From positions 1-53,674 of the forward strand of contig JAPOWG010000009.1 of NCBI GenBank assembly GCA_026707745.1: a DNA stretch of 53,674 nt. Reading direction: 5' to 3'. How positions within the stretch are numbered: position 1 is the stretch's first letter; the number at the start of each line of letters is the position of its first letter. Below are positions 6,990-14,764 of the stretch, piece by piece. Origin of the DNA: Chloroflexota bacterium (lineage in GTDB: Bacteria > Chloroflexota > Anaerolineae > Aggregatilineales > Phototrophicaceae). A program made the position numbers and the translations under genes. The notes beneath the pieces were generated by a model, which ran no database searches, had not been told where the DNA came from, and saw nothing but the letters and a program-made list of their open reading frames with translations.

Positions 6990-8063
6990 CTAGCCGCTCG
7001 ATTCCTCTTCTTCCTCGTCCATCATGTCATCATCTTCCAGCAGATCGCCCGTGAGCAGATTCACGCCCGTTTCGATCTCGCCGGCGATGAGCATAGCGCT
7101 GACCTCTGCGGTTTTTTCCCAGACGGACATGTCGAGGTCGGATTCATGCGGCGGCGCCAAACCGACGCCGTTCATGGCCGCGTCCAGCAAGAAGACGCCG
7201 CCGCCGGGGAATTCTTCCATATTGCCCTCCGCCAGCATCGCCGCCATCTGGTAGACGCCTTCATCGACCCGCTTGAGCGCGCTGGAAATGATGAACTCCG
7301 ACCCCGGCGTTTCGCCCGCGCCGAAGCTGGTGACCCATTCGTCCTTGTCCACGCCGATGACGTATACGCCTTCTTGCGCGCCGGCCAGGATGGCGCCGGT
7401 GCCGGTGGGTCCACCGCCGCCGAAGAGCACGGACGCGCCTTCGCCGATGAATTGCAATGCCGCCGAAGCGCCGCGGTCGGGCGCGATAAAGCTGTCGATA
7501 TAGACGCCGAGGATCTTCAGATCGGGATTGACATAGCGGGCACCTTGCTCATATCCGTTTCGGAAGCGCTTGACCGGCGGTATGTCGATGCCATAGACGC
7601 CCGCGATGATATCCGACCCCAGCCACTCGGCGGTGTAGGCGGCCAATACGCCGGTCATGAAGCCGGATTGGTCTTCGCGGAATTGGATGCCAACGTAGTT
7701 CTGGGGCCCATCCAGCACGAACTGGTCGACGCCCAAGAAGTATACCTCGGGATTGGCTTCGGCCGCCTGCCAGGTGGCGTCGGCGATCAAGAAGCCAACG
7801 GTGATGATGACCTCGAAGCCCTCGTCAATGCATGTCTGGATGTTGGCTTCGTAGTCCGTTTCGGCCTGCGTCTCGATGAACTTGTATTCCATGTCGTACT
7901 CATCGGCGGCCAATTGCGCGCCTTCGTGCGCCGACTGATTGAAGGTGCCATCGTTGACGCGACCGAGGTCGGTCACCAGGCACAAGGTTTCCGCCCCTTC
8001 ATGCGCCAGGGTAGCCGGCGCCAGCAAGAGGGTGACGCAAACGAGAATAATCAATTGCTTCAT
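6990..8063 (-). CDS. BMP/PnrA-family solute-binding protein, paralogue 1
   Basis: A 357-aa extracytoplasmic binding protein of the basic-membrane-protein family, known to bind nucleosides or related ligands for an ABC importer. It has a signal peptide (MKQLIILVCVTLLLAPATLA) without a lipobox cysteine, then the family start LCLVTDLGRVNDGTFNQSA, GFLIADATW and the GVYGIDIPPVKRFRNG segment. The C-terminus is strongly acidic (LEDDDMMDEEEEESSG). It is a close tandem paralogue of the gene at 8199; large blocks such as ETQAETDYEANIQTCIDEGF are identical. No permease or ATPase gene adjoins it. Confidence 0.9.
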   Translation of the reverse strand: MKQLIILVCVTLLLAPATLAHEGAETLCLVTDLGRVNDGTFNQSAHEGAQLAADEYDMEYKFIETQAETDYEANIQTCIDEGFEVIITVGFLIADATWQAAEANPEVYFLGVDQFVLDGPQNYVGIQFREDQSGFMTGVLAAYTAEWLGSDIIAGVYGIDIPPVKRFRNGYEQGARYVNPDLKILGVYIDSFIAPDRGASAALQFIGEGASVLFGGGGPTGTGAILAGAQEGVYVIGVDKDEWVTSFGAGETPGSEFIISSALKRVDEGVYQMAAMLAEGNMEEFPGGGVFLLDAAMNGVGLAPPHESDLDMSVWEKTAEVSAMLIAGEIETGVNLLTGDLLEDDDMMDEEEEESSG

Positions 8064-8116
8064 TTTGCTTCTCCTTCAAACGCTCGTTGCCGTCAGTGTA
8101 ACACAGTTGCCGAATC

Positions 8117-8156
8117 AAAAAGGGACCTGCTGCGCCCCTTGTACGAAACAGGTCCC
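8117..8156 (-). terminator. Rho-independent terminator between the BMP paralogues
   Basis: GGGACCTG / CAGGTCCC stem with a 19-nt loop. Read on the minus strand the stem is followed by TTTTTGATT. It lies after the gene at 8199, so the two paralogues are probably not transcribed equally. Confidence 0.75.
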
Positions 8157-8198
8157 AAATCAGATTGGAAGGTTGAAATCCTCGCGGGCAAGACGAAC

Positions 8199-9278
8199 TC
8201 AGTCTTCGTCTTCTTCTTGGCTTGCGTCTTCCATCATGTCTTCCATCAGATCGCCGGAAATCACATCGACGCCGGTGCTGACCTCGCCGTCGATCATCAA
8301 CTGCGTGACTTCGGCGACTACGTCAAAGAAGGCTTCGTCGATATCGGCCTCGTGTTGCTCGGCCAGGCCAACGCCGTTCAGGGTGACGTCCATCAAGTAG
8401 ACGCCGCCGCCGGGGAAGGCGCCCATATCGGCTTCCGCCAATGCCGCAACCATATCGTAAACGCCTTGATCGACGCGCTTCATCGCGCTCGATATGATGT
8501 ATTCGGATCCGGGCGTCTCGCCACCGCCGAAGCTCGTGACCCATTCATCTTGATCGACGCCGATGACATAGATTTCCTGTTGCGCGGCCGCCAAAATGCC
8601 GCCGGTGCCAGTGGGACCTCCCGCGCCAAAGATGACCGACGCGCCTTCGCCGATGAATTGTTCGGCTGCCGATGCGCCGCGGTCGGGCGCGACGAAATTA
8701 TCGATATAAACGCCCAGCAGGTTGATATCCGGGTTGATATAACGCGCTCCTTGTTCAAAGCCGTTTCGGAACTTCTTGACTGGCGGGATGTCGATGCCGT
8801 AGACGCCGGCGATCGTATCCGACCCGACCGAACCCGCCACCTGCGCTGCCAATACACCCGCCAGGAAGCCGGATTGATCTTCGCGGAATTGAATGCCGAC
8901 ATAATTCGGGGGACCATCCAGCACGAACTGGTCGACCCCGAGGAAGTACACATCGTCGTTGGCTTCGGCGGCGGCCCAGGTACTATCCGCGATCAGGAAG
9001 CCGACTGTCACGATCACTTCAAAGCCTTCATCAATACAGGTCTGGATATTGGCTTCGTAGTCCGTCTCGGCTTGTGTTTCGATGAATTTGTATTCCAGGT
9101 CATATTCGTCAGCGGCGCCGGTAGCGCCCTCGTGGGCAAATTGATTGAAGGTGCCGTCGTTGACCCGGCCCAGGTCCGTGACCAGGCACAAGGTTTCAAC
9201 GCCATCATGCGCCAGCGCCAAGGGCGCGGCCGCCAGCAAAAGCAATGCCAGGCTGAGAACACCCATGAACGTTTTCAT
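8199..9278 (-). CDS. BMP/PnrA-family solute-binding protein, paralogue 2
   Basis: A 359-aa tandem paralogue of the preceding gene, with a signal peptide (MGVLSLALLLLAAAPLALA region) and the same ligand-fold segments (LCLVTDLGRVNDGTFNQFA, GFLIADSTW, EWVTSFGGGETPGSE). The acidic C-terminal tail is LMEDMMEDASQEEDED. The GGAG-type ribosome site (CAGGAGAAAAACAA) precedes its ATG. Its own terminator at 8117 separates it from paralogue 1. As with its partner, transporter components are missing, so it may feed a distant permease or act as a sensor ligand-binder. Confidence 0.9.
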   Translation of the reverse strand: MKTFMGVLSLALLLLAAAPLALAHDGVETLCLVTDLGRVNDGTFNQFAHEGATGAADEYDLEYKFIETQAETDYEANIQTCIDEGFEVIVTVGFLIADSTWAAAEANDDVYFLGVDQFVLDGPPNYVGIQFREDQSGFLAGVLAAQVAGSVGSDTIAGVYGIDIPPVKKFRNGFEQGARYINPDINLLGVYIDNFVAPDRGASAAEQFIGEGASVIFGAGGPTGTGGILAAAQQEIYVIGVDQDEWVTSFGGGETPGSEYIISSAMKRVDQGVYDMVAALAEADMGAFPGGGVYLMDVTLNGVGLAEQHEADIDEAFFDVVAEVTQLMIDGEVSTGVDVISGDLMEDMMEDASQEEDED

Positions 9279-9390
9279 TTGTTTTTCTCCTGAATCGACT
9301 TATTGGGACGTTTAGCTGCCTGCGTTTACTTTACTATTTTGAAGCGCCGTTGACAACGCTGCCCTGAATTAGGAAGTGGGGTAGTGTCTC

Positions 9391-9475
9391 CTATTCGCTT
9401 GAAATACGCTTAGCCAGTCCTCGACTTGAGATCCTTAACTCAAAAACCATATGATTTGCTATGCGCGACCGGCGG
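9391..9475 (+). repeat. Dispersed repeat pair, copy 1
   Basis: Aligns with 29641-29727 at roughly three quarters identity by eye; shared blocks include CAGTCCTCGAC, CTTAG and ATGATTTG. It ends where another repeat-like stretch (GCGACCGGCGGTCAGTGTC) begins. Confidence 0.6.
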
Positions 9476-9509
9476 TCAGTGTCGAATAGACATTAATCCA
9501 GCAAACTGT

Positions 9510-9524
9510 AGCCGCTCGGCGGCT
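9510..9524. repeat. Terminal palindrome of the long repeat family (fragment)
   Basis: AGCCGC-TCG-GCGGCT, followed by GTGGTGAAT. The same GGCTGTGGTGAAT sequence adjoins copy D near 3110, so this looks like a remnant of that element. Confidence 0.5.
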
Positions 9525-9571
9525 GTGGTGAATCCCTTCCAGCCGCGACAGATTAGATACGCGACCGCCCT

Positions 9572-9619
9572 CCGTTCATATTTTTTTCAGATTTGCCAGG
9601 TACGTTACAATATGAACGG
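9572..9619 (+). promoter_or_regulatory. 10-bp inverted repeat around the response regulator promoter
   Basis: CCGTTCATAT (9572-9581) and ATATGAACGG (9610-9619) are perfect reverse complements 28 nt apart. The right arm overlaps a TACAAT box (9606-9611), 30-40 nt before the response regulator start. This would suit a dimeric autoregulator or a looped operator. Confidence 0.55.
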
Positions 9620-9648
9620 GACAATTGGAGAGGCATAGCAGGGGAAAG

Positions 9649-10398
9649 ATGTCAAAACAACGCAACATTCTCGTCGTCGATGACGAGCGCACGATCCGCG
9701 AGGTTGTGCGCCGGTACCTGGAGCTGGAAGGCTATCTCGTCACGGAAGCCGAGACCGGCCCGCAGGCTTTGTCAATCTTGCAAGGACACGCGCCGGACCT
9801 GATCGTGCTGGATATCATGCTGCCCGGGGTCGATGGCTTTTCCATCACCCGTCGTCTGCGCCATCCGTCGGAATTCAACCCGCTGCGTATTGAAGGCGAC
9901 ATCCCGATCATATTGCTGACCGCGCGGGGTAACGAAGTGGATCGCATCGCCGGGCTGGAATTGGGCGCTGACGATTATGTGACCAAACCCTTCAGTCCCC
10001 GCGAGTTGGTGGCGCGGGTCAAGACGGTGTTGCGCCGCAGCGTGGCGGCGGCAGTCGAAAGCGAGGCGCCGGTCGCCTCCGGCAAGCTACATCTGGATCC
10101 GCGCAGTCGCTCCGTCGAAGTCGCCGGGCGCCCGGTGACCCTGACCGCCAAGGAATTCGACTTACTGTATTTCCTCATGCGGCACCCGCGCCAGGTTTTC
10201 AAGCGGCAGCAATTGCTGGATCAGGTCTGGGGGTACGAGTTCTATGGCGATGAAAGCACGGTGACAGTACACGTGCGGCGCCTGAGAGAAAAACTGGAAA
10301 CCAACCCCAGCAAGCCCGATTACATACAGACCGTTTGGGGCGTTGGCTACAAGTTCGAGGTCTCCCCAAGTCAAGAGCCGCTCGGCGGCAGCGAATAG
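9649..10398 (+). CDS. OmpR/PhoB-family response regulator
   Basis: A 249-aa two-component regulator. The receiver domain (residues 5-130) has the acidic pair Asp11/Asp12, phospho-acceptor Asp55 (LIVLDIMLPG), Thr91 and Lys113 (DYVTKPFSP), with a slightly long loop around residues 72-84. The winged-helix DNA-binding domain (about 145-236) ends in the usual TVWGVGYKFE. The last seven codons and the TAG stop are provided by a copy of the long palindromic repeat (from 10375), giving the odd tail EPLGGSE. The start is the ATG at 9649 behind AGGGG. The histidine kinase follows 80 nt downstream. Confidence 0.95.
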   Translation: MSKQRNILVVDDERTIREVVRRYLELEGYLVTEAETGPQALSILQGHAPDLIVLDIMLPGVDGFSITRRLRHPSEFNPLRIEGDIPIILLTARGNEVDRIAGLELGADDYVTKPFSPRELVARVKTVLRRSVAAAVESEAPVASGKLHLDPRSRSVEVAGRPVTLTAKEFDLLYFLMRHPRQVFKRQQLLDQVWGYEFYGDESTVTVHVRRLREKLETNPSKPDYIQTVWGVGYKFEVSPSQEPLGGSE

Positions 10399-10462
10399 GT
10401 CTGCCCCGCTCACGCAAACTTGTAAGCCGTCCCGTTGCTCGAGCGACTTGGTTTACGTAAAC
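10375..10462 (+). repeat. Long palindromic repeat, copy A
   Basis: 88 bp: stem GCCGC-TCG-GCGGC, middle segment, AAGCCGTCCC, stem GTTGC/GCGAC with a T-G pair, and the perfect 12-bp palindrome GTTTACGTAAAC at the end. It aligns with copy B without gaps at about 86% identity by eye. Its first 24 bases lie inside the response regulator gene and provide its stop codon. Confidence 0.8.
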
Positions 10463-10478
10463 AAACGGAGTAAAAGAG

Positions 10479-11750
10479 ATGATACGAAGTTGGTCGCGGA
10501 ATCCCCTGCTGATTTTCATCATCGTCCTGGTTATACCTATCGCCGGCACCTTGTTCAGCGGGTTGATCATGTTCGATCTGCCACAGAGCGATGTGCAGCA
10601 ATTGGTCACTTTCATGACCTTCACCGGCATCTTGAGTTCTTCGCTGTCTTTCGCCTTTTATCGCCTGGGCGTTTTGGAGTGGTTTCGCAGTCTGCGCTGG
10701 ACAATCTGGACCATGATCGCGCTGATGGTCGGGATGATCTTCCTCAACGTCTGGGTAATCGCGCGCTTCACCTTTATCGAGCAGCATTACCTGAGCTTGA
10801 CCTCGGTCTTGCTGGTCTTCGCCGGCTTGTCCGCGCTGACGATCGGTTTCTTCGCGTCCAAGACCATGACCGACCGCCTGAGCGAATTGACCGCTGCCAC
10901 GCAGTTGCTGGCGGGCGGCGATTTCTCCACCCGCTTGAGAATCTCAGGCAATGACGAAATCGCTCAGTTGGCAGCCACCTTTAATGCCATGGCCAAGAGC
11001 TTGGGCGAAGTCGACGACCAGAAACGTCAACTCGAACAGACGCGGCGCGACCTGACAGCCTGGGTCTCGCACGATTTGCGCACGCCATTAACGTCCATGC
11101 GGGTCATGATCGAGGCCATGCTGGACGGCGTGGTCCAAGACAAGGAAACGGTCCAACGCTACCTGGATAGCAGCCGCGCCGAGATCGAACACCTCGCTTA
11201 TTTGATCGACGACCTCTTTGAACTGGCGCAGTTGGATGTGGGTCACTTGACCATAAATATGCAGCAGGCGTCGATCAGTGATCTGATTTCCGATACCCTG
11301 GGCAGCATGAAACCCAAGGCGCGGCAGCATGGCATCACGCTCTTGGGCGAGGTGGCCGAAGACGTTGATATGATACGCATGGCGCCGGACAAGATTCAAC
11401 GCGTCTTGTCCAATCTGGTTGACAACGCCATCAAATATACCAGGGAGGGCGAGGCAGTCACGCTGCGCGCCTACCGCAGCGCCGACGATATTCGCATCGA
11501 CATTCACAATAGCGGCTCGTACATCCCACAGGATGTGCTGCCGCGGCTCTTCGAGAGCTTTTATCGCGGGGAAGGCTCGCGCATGCGGGGCGATGACGGT
11601 GGGCGCGGAACCGGCCTGGGCCTGGCGATCGCGCGCGGTTTCATCGAAGCGCATGGCGGTCGCATCTGGGCCAGCAGCGAAGAGGGGGTGGGCACGACTT
11701 TTAGCTTTACGCTGCCGCAGTCGCTAGAAGGCGGCGACCGCAGATTATGA
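10479..11750 (+). CDS. Membrane sensor histidine kinase with HAMP domain
   Basis: A 423-aa kinase, the cognate partner of the regulator just upstream. Four hydrophobic segments (about residues 10-32, 45-65, 74-96, 105-128) form the N-terminal sensor with almost no outside domain. They are followed by a HAMP linker (about 127-180), the dimerisation/phosphoacceptor helix with His198 in WVSHDLRTPLTSMR, and the ATPase domain with Asn316 (NLVDNAIKYT) and the glycine box GGRGTGLGLAIARG. The usual DxGxG reads HNSGSYIP, seen in some kinases of this type. It probably senses a membrane or cell-envelope state. Confidence 0.93.
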   Translation: MIRSWSRNPLLIFIIVLVIPIAGTLFSGLIMFDLPQSDVQQLVTFMTFTGILSSSLSFAFYRLGVLEWFRSLRWTIWTMIALMVGMIFLNVWVIARFTFIEQHYLSLTSVLLVFAGLSALTIGFFASKTMTDRLSELTAATQLLAGGDFSTRLRISGNDEIAQLAATFNAMAKSLGEVDDQKRQLEQTRRDLTAWVSHDLRTPLTSMRVMIEAMLDGVVQDKETVQRYLDSSRAEIEHLAYLIDDLFELAQLDVGHLTINMQQASISDLISDTLGSMKPKARQHGITLLGEVAEDVDMIRMAPDKIQRVLSNLVDNAIKYTREGEAVTLRAYRSADDIRIDIHNSGSYIPQDVLPRLFESFYRGEGSRMRGDDGGRGTGLGLAIARGFIEAHGGRIWASSEEGVGTTFSFTLPQSLEGGDRRL

Positions 11751-11805
11751 TGCGCGGTCCGCTTTCATTTGAGTAAAAGGTCGTTGGTCGTGAAAAAATT
11801 GGAAA

Positions 11806-12027
11806 TCAATTTGAACGATCCCGATCCCACTCATCACGCAACTCATTCAGGTATGCGTCGGTGTCAATATCTTGCCAAACTTCCTTGCCCAAGCCGGCCA
11901 ACTCGAACAGACTCCTCTTTGGTTTCTGGTCATCTTTTGCAACAAGCTCATGCAGCGATTTGAGCAGTTCTTTGCGTTCATTTGGCGTTAGCGCTTTGGC
12001 TTGACGCAAGACTTCATTGACAGACAT
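11806..12027 (-). CDS. Orphan antitoxin-like small protein
   Basis: A 73-aa protein (MSVNEVLRQAKALTPNERKE start), a pattern common in short antitoxins of type II modules: an N-terminal helix with PNERKELLKSL and a C-terminal tail GLGKEVWQDIDTDAYLNELR that would wrap a toxin. The start is the ATG at 12027, with GGGGGA 8 nt upstream. A toxin gene normally follows immediately, but here the downstream 55 bp run into the histidine kinase gene on the other strand, so none can be present. It is AT-richer than its neighbours. The family call is from memory of such sequences and is moderate. Confidence 0.6.
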   Translation of the reverse strand: MSVNEVLRQAKALTPNERKELLKSLHELVAKDDQKPKRSLFELAGLGKEVWQDIDTDAYLNELRDEWDRDRSN

Positions 12028-12219
12028 GATGCCATTCCCCCTATGCAGTTGCCACAACTATACCATCTCCATCGACGAATTCACGTATGCGCTTGTCATT
12101 CAGAACAATCGCTAGCTGCGCGCTTCCAGATCAACTTGGCGTCCGCCGAAACGCAGATTCGTTGCAAGCGCCAATATACGCTAGAATACGCGTCACTGCT
12201 CTGGAGAACAGGATCGGCC

Positions 12220-13698
12220 ATGACAGACCATCCTACTGTGATAGCCATCTTCGGTGTGACTGGCGACCTCGCCCGCCGCAAGCTCATCCCGGCGCTCTAC
12301 AGCAACTTCGTCAAAGGGCGGCTGCCGAAGCAACTGCACATCGTCGGCGTCGGCCGCCGTGATTGGACCGACGATACGCTGATCGAACACGCTCGTCAAT
12401 CGTTGCAAGAATTCGCCGCCGCCCAATTCAACGAGGGCGATTGGCGCTATTTCCAGTCTTGCTTGTCTTACAGCAAGGTCAACCTGCCGCATACCGAGAC
12501 TTATCAAAACCTGAAGGACCACTTGGCCGCGCTTGATAACGGGGCCAGCAATCGGCTCTATTACCTGTCGGTCGCGCCGGAGTTTTACGAGGATGTGGTG
12601 ACGAACCTGGGCCGGCTGGACATGGCGCGGGAGAACGGCGGGGGCCGCCATGAGGCCCCCCCGTTCTGGCGGCGGATCGTCATCGAAAAGCCCTTTGGCT
12701 ACGACCTGGCAACGGCGCGGGCGCTCAACAAGGCCGTACATTCGGTTTTTGCCGAATCGCAGGTCTATCGAATTGATCATTATCTGGGAAAAGAAACGGC
12801 GCAGAACATCCTGTTCATGCGTTTCGCGAATACGATCTTCGAGCCGATATGGAATCGCAGCCACATCAGCAACGTGCAGGTGACTGTTGCCGAAACAGTC
12901 GATGTCGGCACGCGCGCCGGGTATTACGACAAATCCGGCGTCATCCGCGATATGGTGCAGAATCACTTGCTGCAATTGCTCTCGCTGATCGCGATGGAGC
13001 CGCCCTCCGCCTTCGATGGCCATGCCCTGCGCAACGAGAAGGTCAAAGTGCTGCAGGCTGCCCGCACGGTGCGCCTCTGCGATACGGTGCGCGCACAATA
13101 TGACGGATATCGGGGGGCGGATGGCGTCTTGCCCGATTCCGACACACCGACCTATGCCGCCCTGCGTCTCTTCATCGACAATTGGCGCTGGAAAGACATC
13201 CCCTTTTACTTGCGCTCGGGCAAGGCGCTGCAAAGCAAGACCACGCAGGTGAACATACAGTTCAAGCGGCCGCCCAACAGTATCTTTGAACTGGCCGAGA
13301 GCGGCGATCCCTCGCGGAACATGCTCTCGATCTGCATACAACCCGACGAAGGCATGCACATGACCATCCAGGCCAAGATCCCCGACGAGCAAATTGCCAA
13401 ATCCGTGGATATGGAATTGCACTACGAAGACGCCTTCGTGGCGGACGAATTGCCCGATGCCTACGAGCGCTTGATCCTCGACGCCATCAATGGCGACGCC
13501 GCGCTCTTCATCCGCAGCGACGAGATCGAAAGCGCCTGGAAAATCGTCGATCCGATCATTGAAGGCTGGGAGAACGACCGCGCCGCGCCGCCGATGCAAA
13601 CTTATCGCAAAGGTTCATGGGGTCCCTGCGCCGCCGACGAATTGCTTGACCGCGAGGAACATATTTGGCGCATCAGTTGTTTTGATGACGGCAAGTAA
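12220..13698 (+). CDS. zwf: Glucose-6-phosphate 1-dehydrogenase
   Basis: A 492-aa cytosolic enzyme of the oxidative pentose phosphate pathway that makes 6-phosphogluconolactone and NADPH. The nucleotide motif is GVTGDLARRK (12-21), the phosphate-binding region is IVIEKPFG, and the active site is RIDHYLGKE (184-192), with the catalytic histidine further on in the domain. Length is normal. The start is the ATG at 12220 with AGGA upstream. Residues 138-149 (ENGGGRHEAPPF) are an extra loop encoded by a near-perfect DNA inverted repeat, just before the conserved WRRIVIEKPFG, which looks like a small in-frame insertion. Confidence 0.97.
   Translation: MTDHPTVIAIFGVTGDLARRKLIPALYSNFVKGRLPKQLHIVGVGRRDWTDDTLIEHARQSLQEFAAAQFNEGDWRYFQSCLSYSKVNLPHTETYQNLKDHLAALDNGASNRLYYLSVAPEFYEDVVTNLGRLDMARENGGGRHEAPPFWRRIVIEKPFGYDLATARALNKAVHSVFAESQVYRIDHYLGKETAQNILFMRFANTIFEPIWNRSHISNVQVTVAETVDVGTRAGYYDKSGVIRDMVQNHLLQLLSLIAMEPPSAFDGHALRNEKVKVLQAARTVRLCDTVRAQYDGYRGADGVLPDSDTPTYAALRLFIDNWRWKDIPFYLRSGKALQSKTTQVNIQFKRPPNSIFELAESGDPSRNMLSICIQPDEGMHMTIQAKIPDEQIAKSVDMELHYEDAFVADELPDAYERLILDAINGDAALFIRSDEIESAWKIVDPIIEGWENDRAAPPMQTYRKGSWGPCAADELLDREEHIWRISCFDDGK
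12633..12666. repeat. Inverted repeat inside zwf
   Basis: GAACGGCGGGGGCC, loop GCCATGA, GGCCCCCCCGTTC: a 13-bp stem with one bulged C. It is in frame and encodes a glycine/proline loop. It resembles a palindromic element inserted in a tolerated surface loop. Confidence 0.75.
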
Positions 13699-13770
13699 TC
13701 GCCCGACAGCAGCGGATTTGCGTCCGTCGGACGATATCGCTAGCCCAAAGCACCCTGTTTAGCGACCGGT

Positions 13771-14547
13771 TTATTCCACCCAAGGGTCTGCTTTAACCAA
13801 TTGCATGATGTAGAAGAGGGCGCCGGCCGGGTCGGCAACGACAGACCACCTGCTGCCGTCGGCATCAACCTGTTTGTCGATTTCGACCGCGCCGCCGAGC
13901 TCCTTCACGCGGCTGATGGCGGCGTCGACATCGGCGACGTGGAAGTGAGGCAGCCAGATTGGCTCGACGTCGTCGAGTTGGAGCATGCCGCCGTTGGCCC
14001 GACCACGATTGAAAATGCGGGTGAAGATGCCATCGAGCTCGTATTCCCAACCGAAGAGGGCGTGGTAGAAGTCTTTCGCCAAGGCGACATCGGGGGTCCA
14101 AAGCTCGTTGAAGGACATGGCGCCAACCGTGTTGACGATGCCCGCGCCGATGGTGTCATATGGCTGCCACAAATTGAGCGCCGCGCCGGTCGGATCCTGA
14201 ATATGCATCATCCGCCCGCTGTCGAAGACATCTTCCGGTCCGTAGACGACCGTGCCGCCATTCGCCGTCACCACATCCGCCAGCGCATCCACGTCATCAA
14301 CGGTCACGAAGTTGTTCCAATGCGACGAAATGCCCATTTGCAGTTGATCCGGCATCATGCCGCTGAGGGCCGCGCAGGCATCTCCCTCCAACTGAAACAC
14401 GGTGTAGGTCATGTTTTCGCCAATGGGAACCTCATTTTTGCTCCAGCCGAACAAGCCCATATAGAAGACTTTCGCCGCTTCCGGATCGCTCGAACTGTTG
14501 TCTGCCCAACTGAATGTCCCGTGCGGGTATTTCGTGACCTTGTACAT
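13771..14547 (-). CDS. Double VOC-domain protein, paralogue 1
   Basis: A 258-aa protein made of two vicinal-oxygen-chelate (glyoxalase/bleomycin-resistance) modules, roughly residues 8-125 and 132-255. It opens with YKVTKYPHGTFSWADNSS and carries DPTGAALNLWQP and DPAGALFYIMQL at the ends of the modules. The layout matches the Rv0577/Cfp32 type of actinobacteria, whose function is debated (methylglyoxal or small-molecule binding). It is the most divergent of four tandem copies, with an unusual second module (IVNTVGAMSFNELWTPDV instead of CWNELLT). It is last in the transcription order. Confidence 0.88.
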   Translation of the reverse strand: MYKVTKYPHGTFSWADNSSSDPEAAKVFYMGLFGWSKNEVPIGENMTYTVFQLEGDACAALSGMMPDQLQMGISSHWNNFVTVDDVDALADVVTANGGTVVYGPEDVFDSGRMMHIQDPTGAALNLWQPYDTIGAGIVNTVGAMSFNELWTPDVALAKDFYHALFGWEYELDGIFTRIFNRGRANGGMLQLDDVEPIWLPHFHVADVDAAISRVKELGGAVEIDKQVDADGSRWSVVADPAGALFYIMQLVKADPWVE

Positions 14548-14684
14548 GCTCGCCTCTGTGCAATAGACCTGCCAAACGCATCTACAATCGTATCGAAATC
14601 TGTAGGGCTTTTGCGGTACTGGAGAAAAGAGTCCGTCTGTACATTATCAGTGCGCTAATCCAAAGATCCGCAGGTCTGGAACGC

Positions 14685-14705
14685 GGGCGACCCGATAGGT
14701 CGCCC
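14685..14705. repeat. GGGCGA-family hairpin
   Basis: GGGCGACC / GGTCGCCC, 8-bp perfect stem, 5-nt loop, followed by CTAGG. It lies between VOC paralogues 1 and 2. Confidence 0.6.
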
Positions 14706-14764
14706 CTAGGATTTTCGCCTTAGTGGCAGGCGTTAACTGGACGCAGAACTTTTGTTGAATTCGC

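Larger units (their letters stand above)
9279..9648. other. 370-bp divergent intergenic region
   Basis: It separates the minus-strand BMP genes from the plus-strand two-component genes. It holds one copy of the ~85-bp repeat also found at 29641, a short palindrome of the long-repeat family (9510) and a 10-bp inverted repeat around a TACAAT box (9572-9619). No gene was seen. Confidence 0.7.

Noticed and set aside
6954..9293. A 779-codon open frame on the plus strand across the BMP genes
   Set aside because: It is the antisense shadow of two clear solute-binding protein genes; the translated product has no family pattern and is long only because high-GC codon bias removes stops.
12030..12180. 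Toxin gene upstream of the antitoxin-like gene
   Set aside because: The minus strand here has only a 27-codon open stretch after a TGA (ending REFVDGDGIVVATA), too short and without a toxin motif.
12193..13599. A 468-codon open frame antisense to zwf
   Set aside because: zwf on the plus strand shows all motifs of its family; the antisense product has none.
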